A stretch of 5,597 nucleotides of DNA from Pseudomonadota bacterium. Its GTDB lineage: Bacteria > Myxococcota_A > Bradymonadia > UBA4248. The notes beneath the pieces were generated by a model, which saw only the letters and a list, made by a program, of their open reading frames with translations, was not told the DNA's origin and did no database searches. Where the stretch lies: positions 1-5,597 of the forward strand of contig WQTY01000164.1 in the NCBI GenBank assembly GCA_009786045.1. The letters run 5' to 3'. The translations under genes and the position numbers were made by a program. Shown here one piece after another: positions 5,581-5,597 of the stretch (position 1 is its first letter; every line of letters starts with the position of its first letter).

Positions 5581-5597
5581 CGGGCCGCGGCGGGGGC

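Noticed and set aside
1..5597. CRISPR array, insertion sequence, prophage or defence island
   Set aside because: I found no regularly spaced repeats, transposase or integrase motifs, or target-site duplications on either strand.

Overview
The window looks like ordinary chromosomal DNA from a moderately GC-rich, probably Gram-negative bacterium. Two of its three proteins carry export signals (one type I signal peptide, one lipobox-like N-terminus). The third belongs to the bacterial long-chain acyl-CoA synthetase (FadD15-like) branch. The tRNA gene does not encode its CCA end. A member of the former Deltaproteobacteria (for example Myxococcota or Bradymonadales) is a plausible guess from the protein types, but nothing here proves a lineage.

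Layout. On the minus strand, an M14 zinc carboxypeptidase gene (start codon at 2013) runs leftward out of the window at base 1 with no stop; it is open for 671 codons. Upstream of it, also on the minus strand, is a metallophosphoesterase lipoprotein gene (3432 to 2239). The 225-bp gap between them holds two hairpins near the phosphoesterase stop and a repeat-rich leader in front of the peptidase. A 182-bp divergent intergenic region (3433-3614) separates the phosphoesterase from a plus-strand gene (3615-5369) for an acyl-CoA synthetase-like protein in which most adenylation motifs are eroded. Then come a sigma70-like promoter, a tRNA-Leu(CAA) gene (5426-5509), a strong intrinsic terminator (5512-5542) and a perfect 10-bp inverted repeat close to the window end.

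How the genes relate. The two minus-strand genes encode exported hydrolases and could act on extracellular or envelope substrates, but their spacing and the hairpins between them argue for separate control. The acyl-CoA synthetase-like protein has no export signal and should be cytoplasmic; it is divergently transcribed and has no obvious functional link to the others. I see no CRISPR array, transposase, phage gene, toxin-antitoxin pair or defence system. The most unusual item is the intact but motif-eroded acyl-CoA synthetase homologue, a candidate pseudoenzyme.
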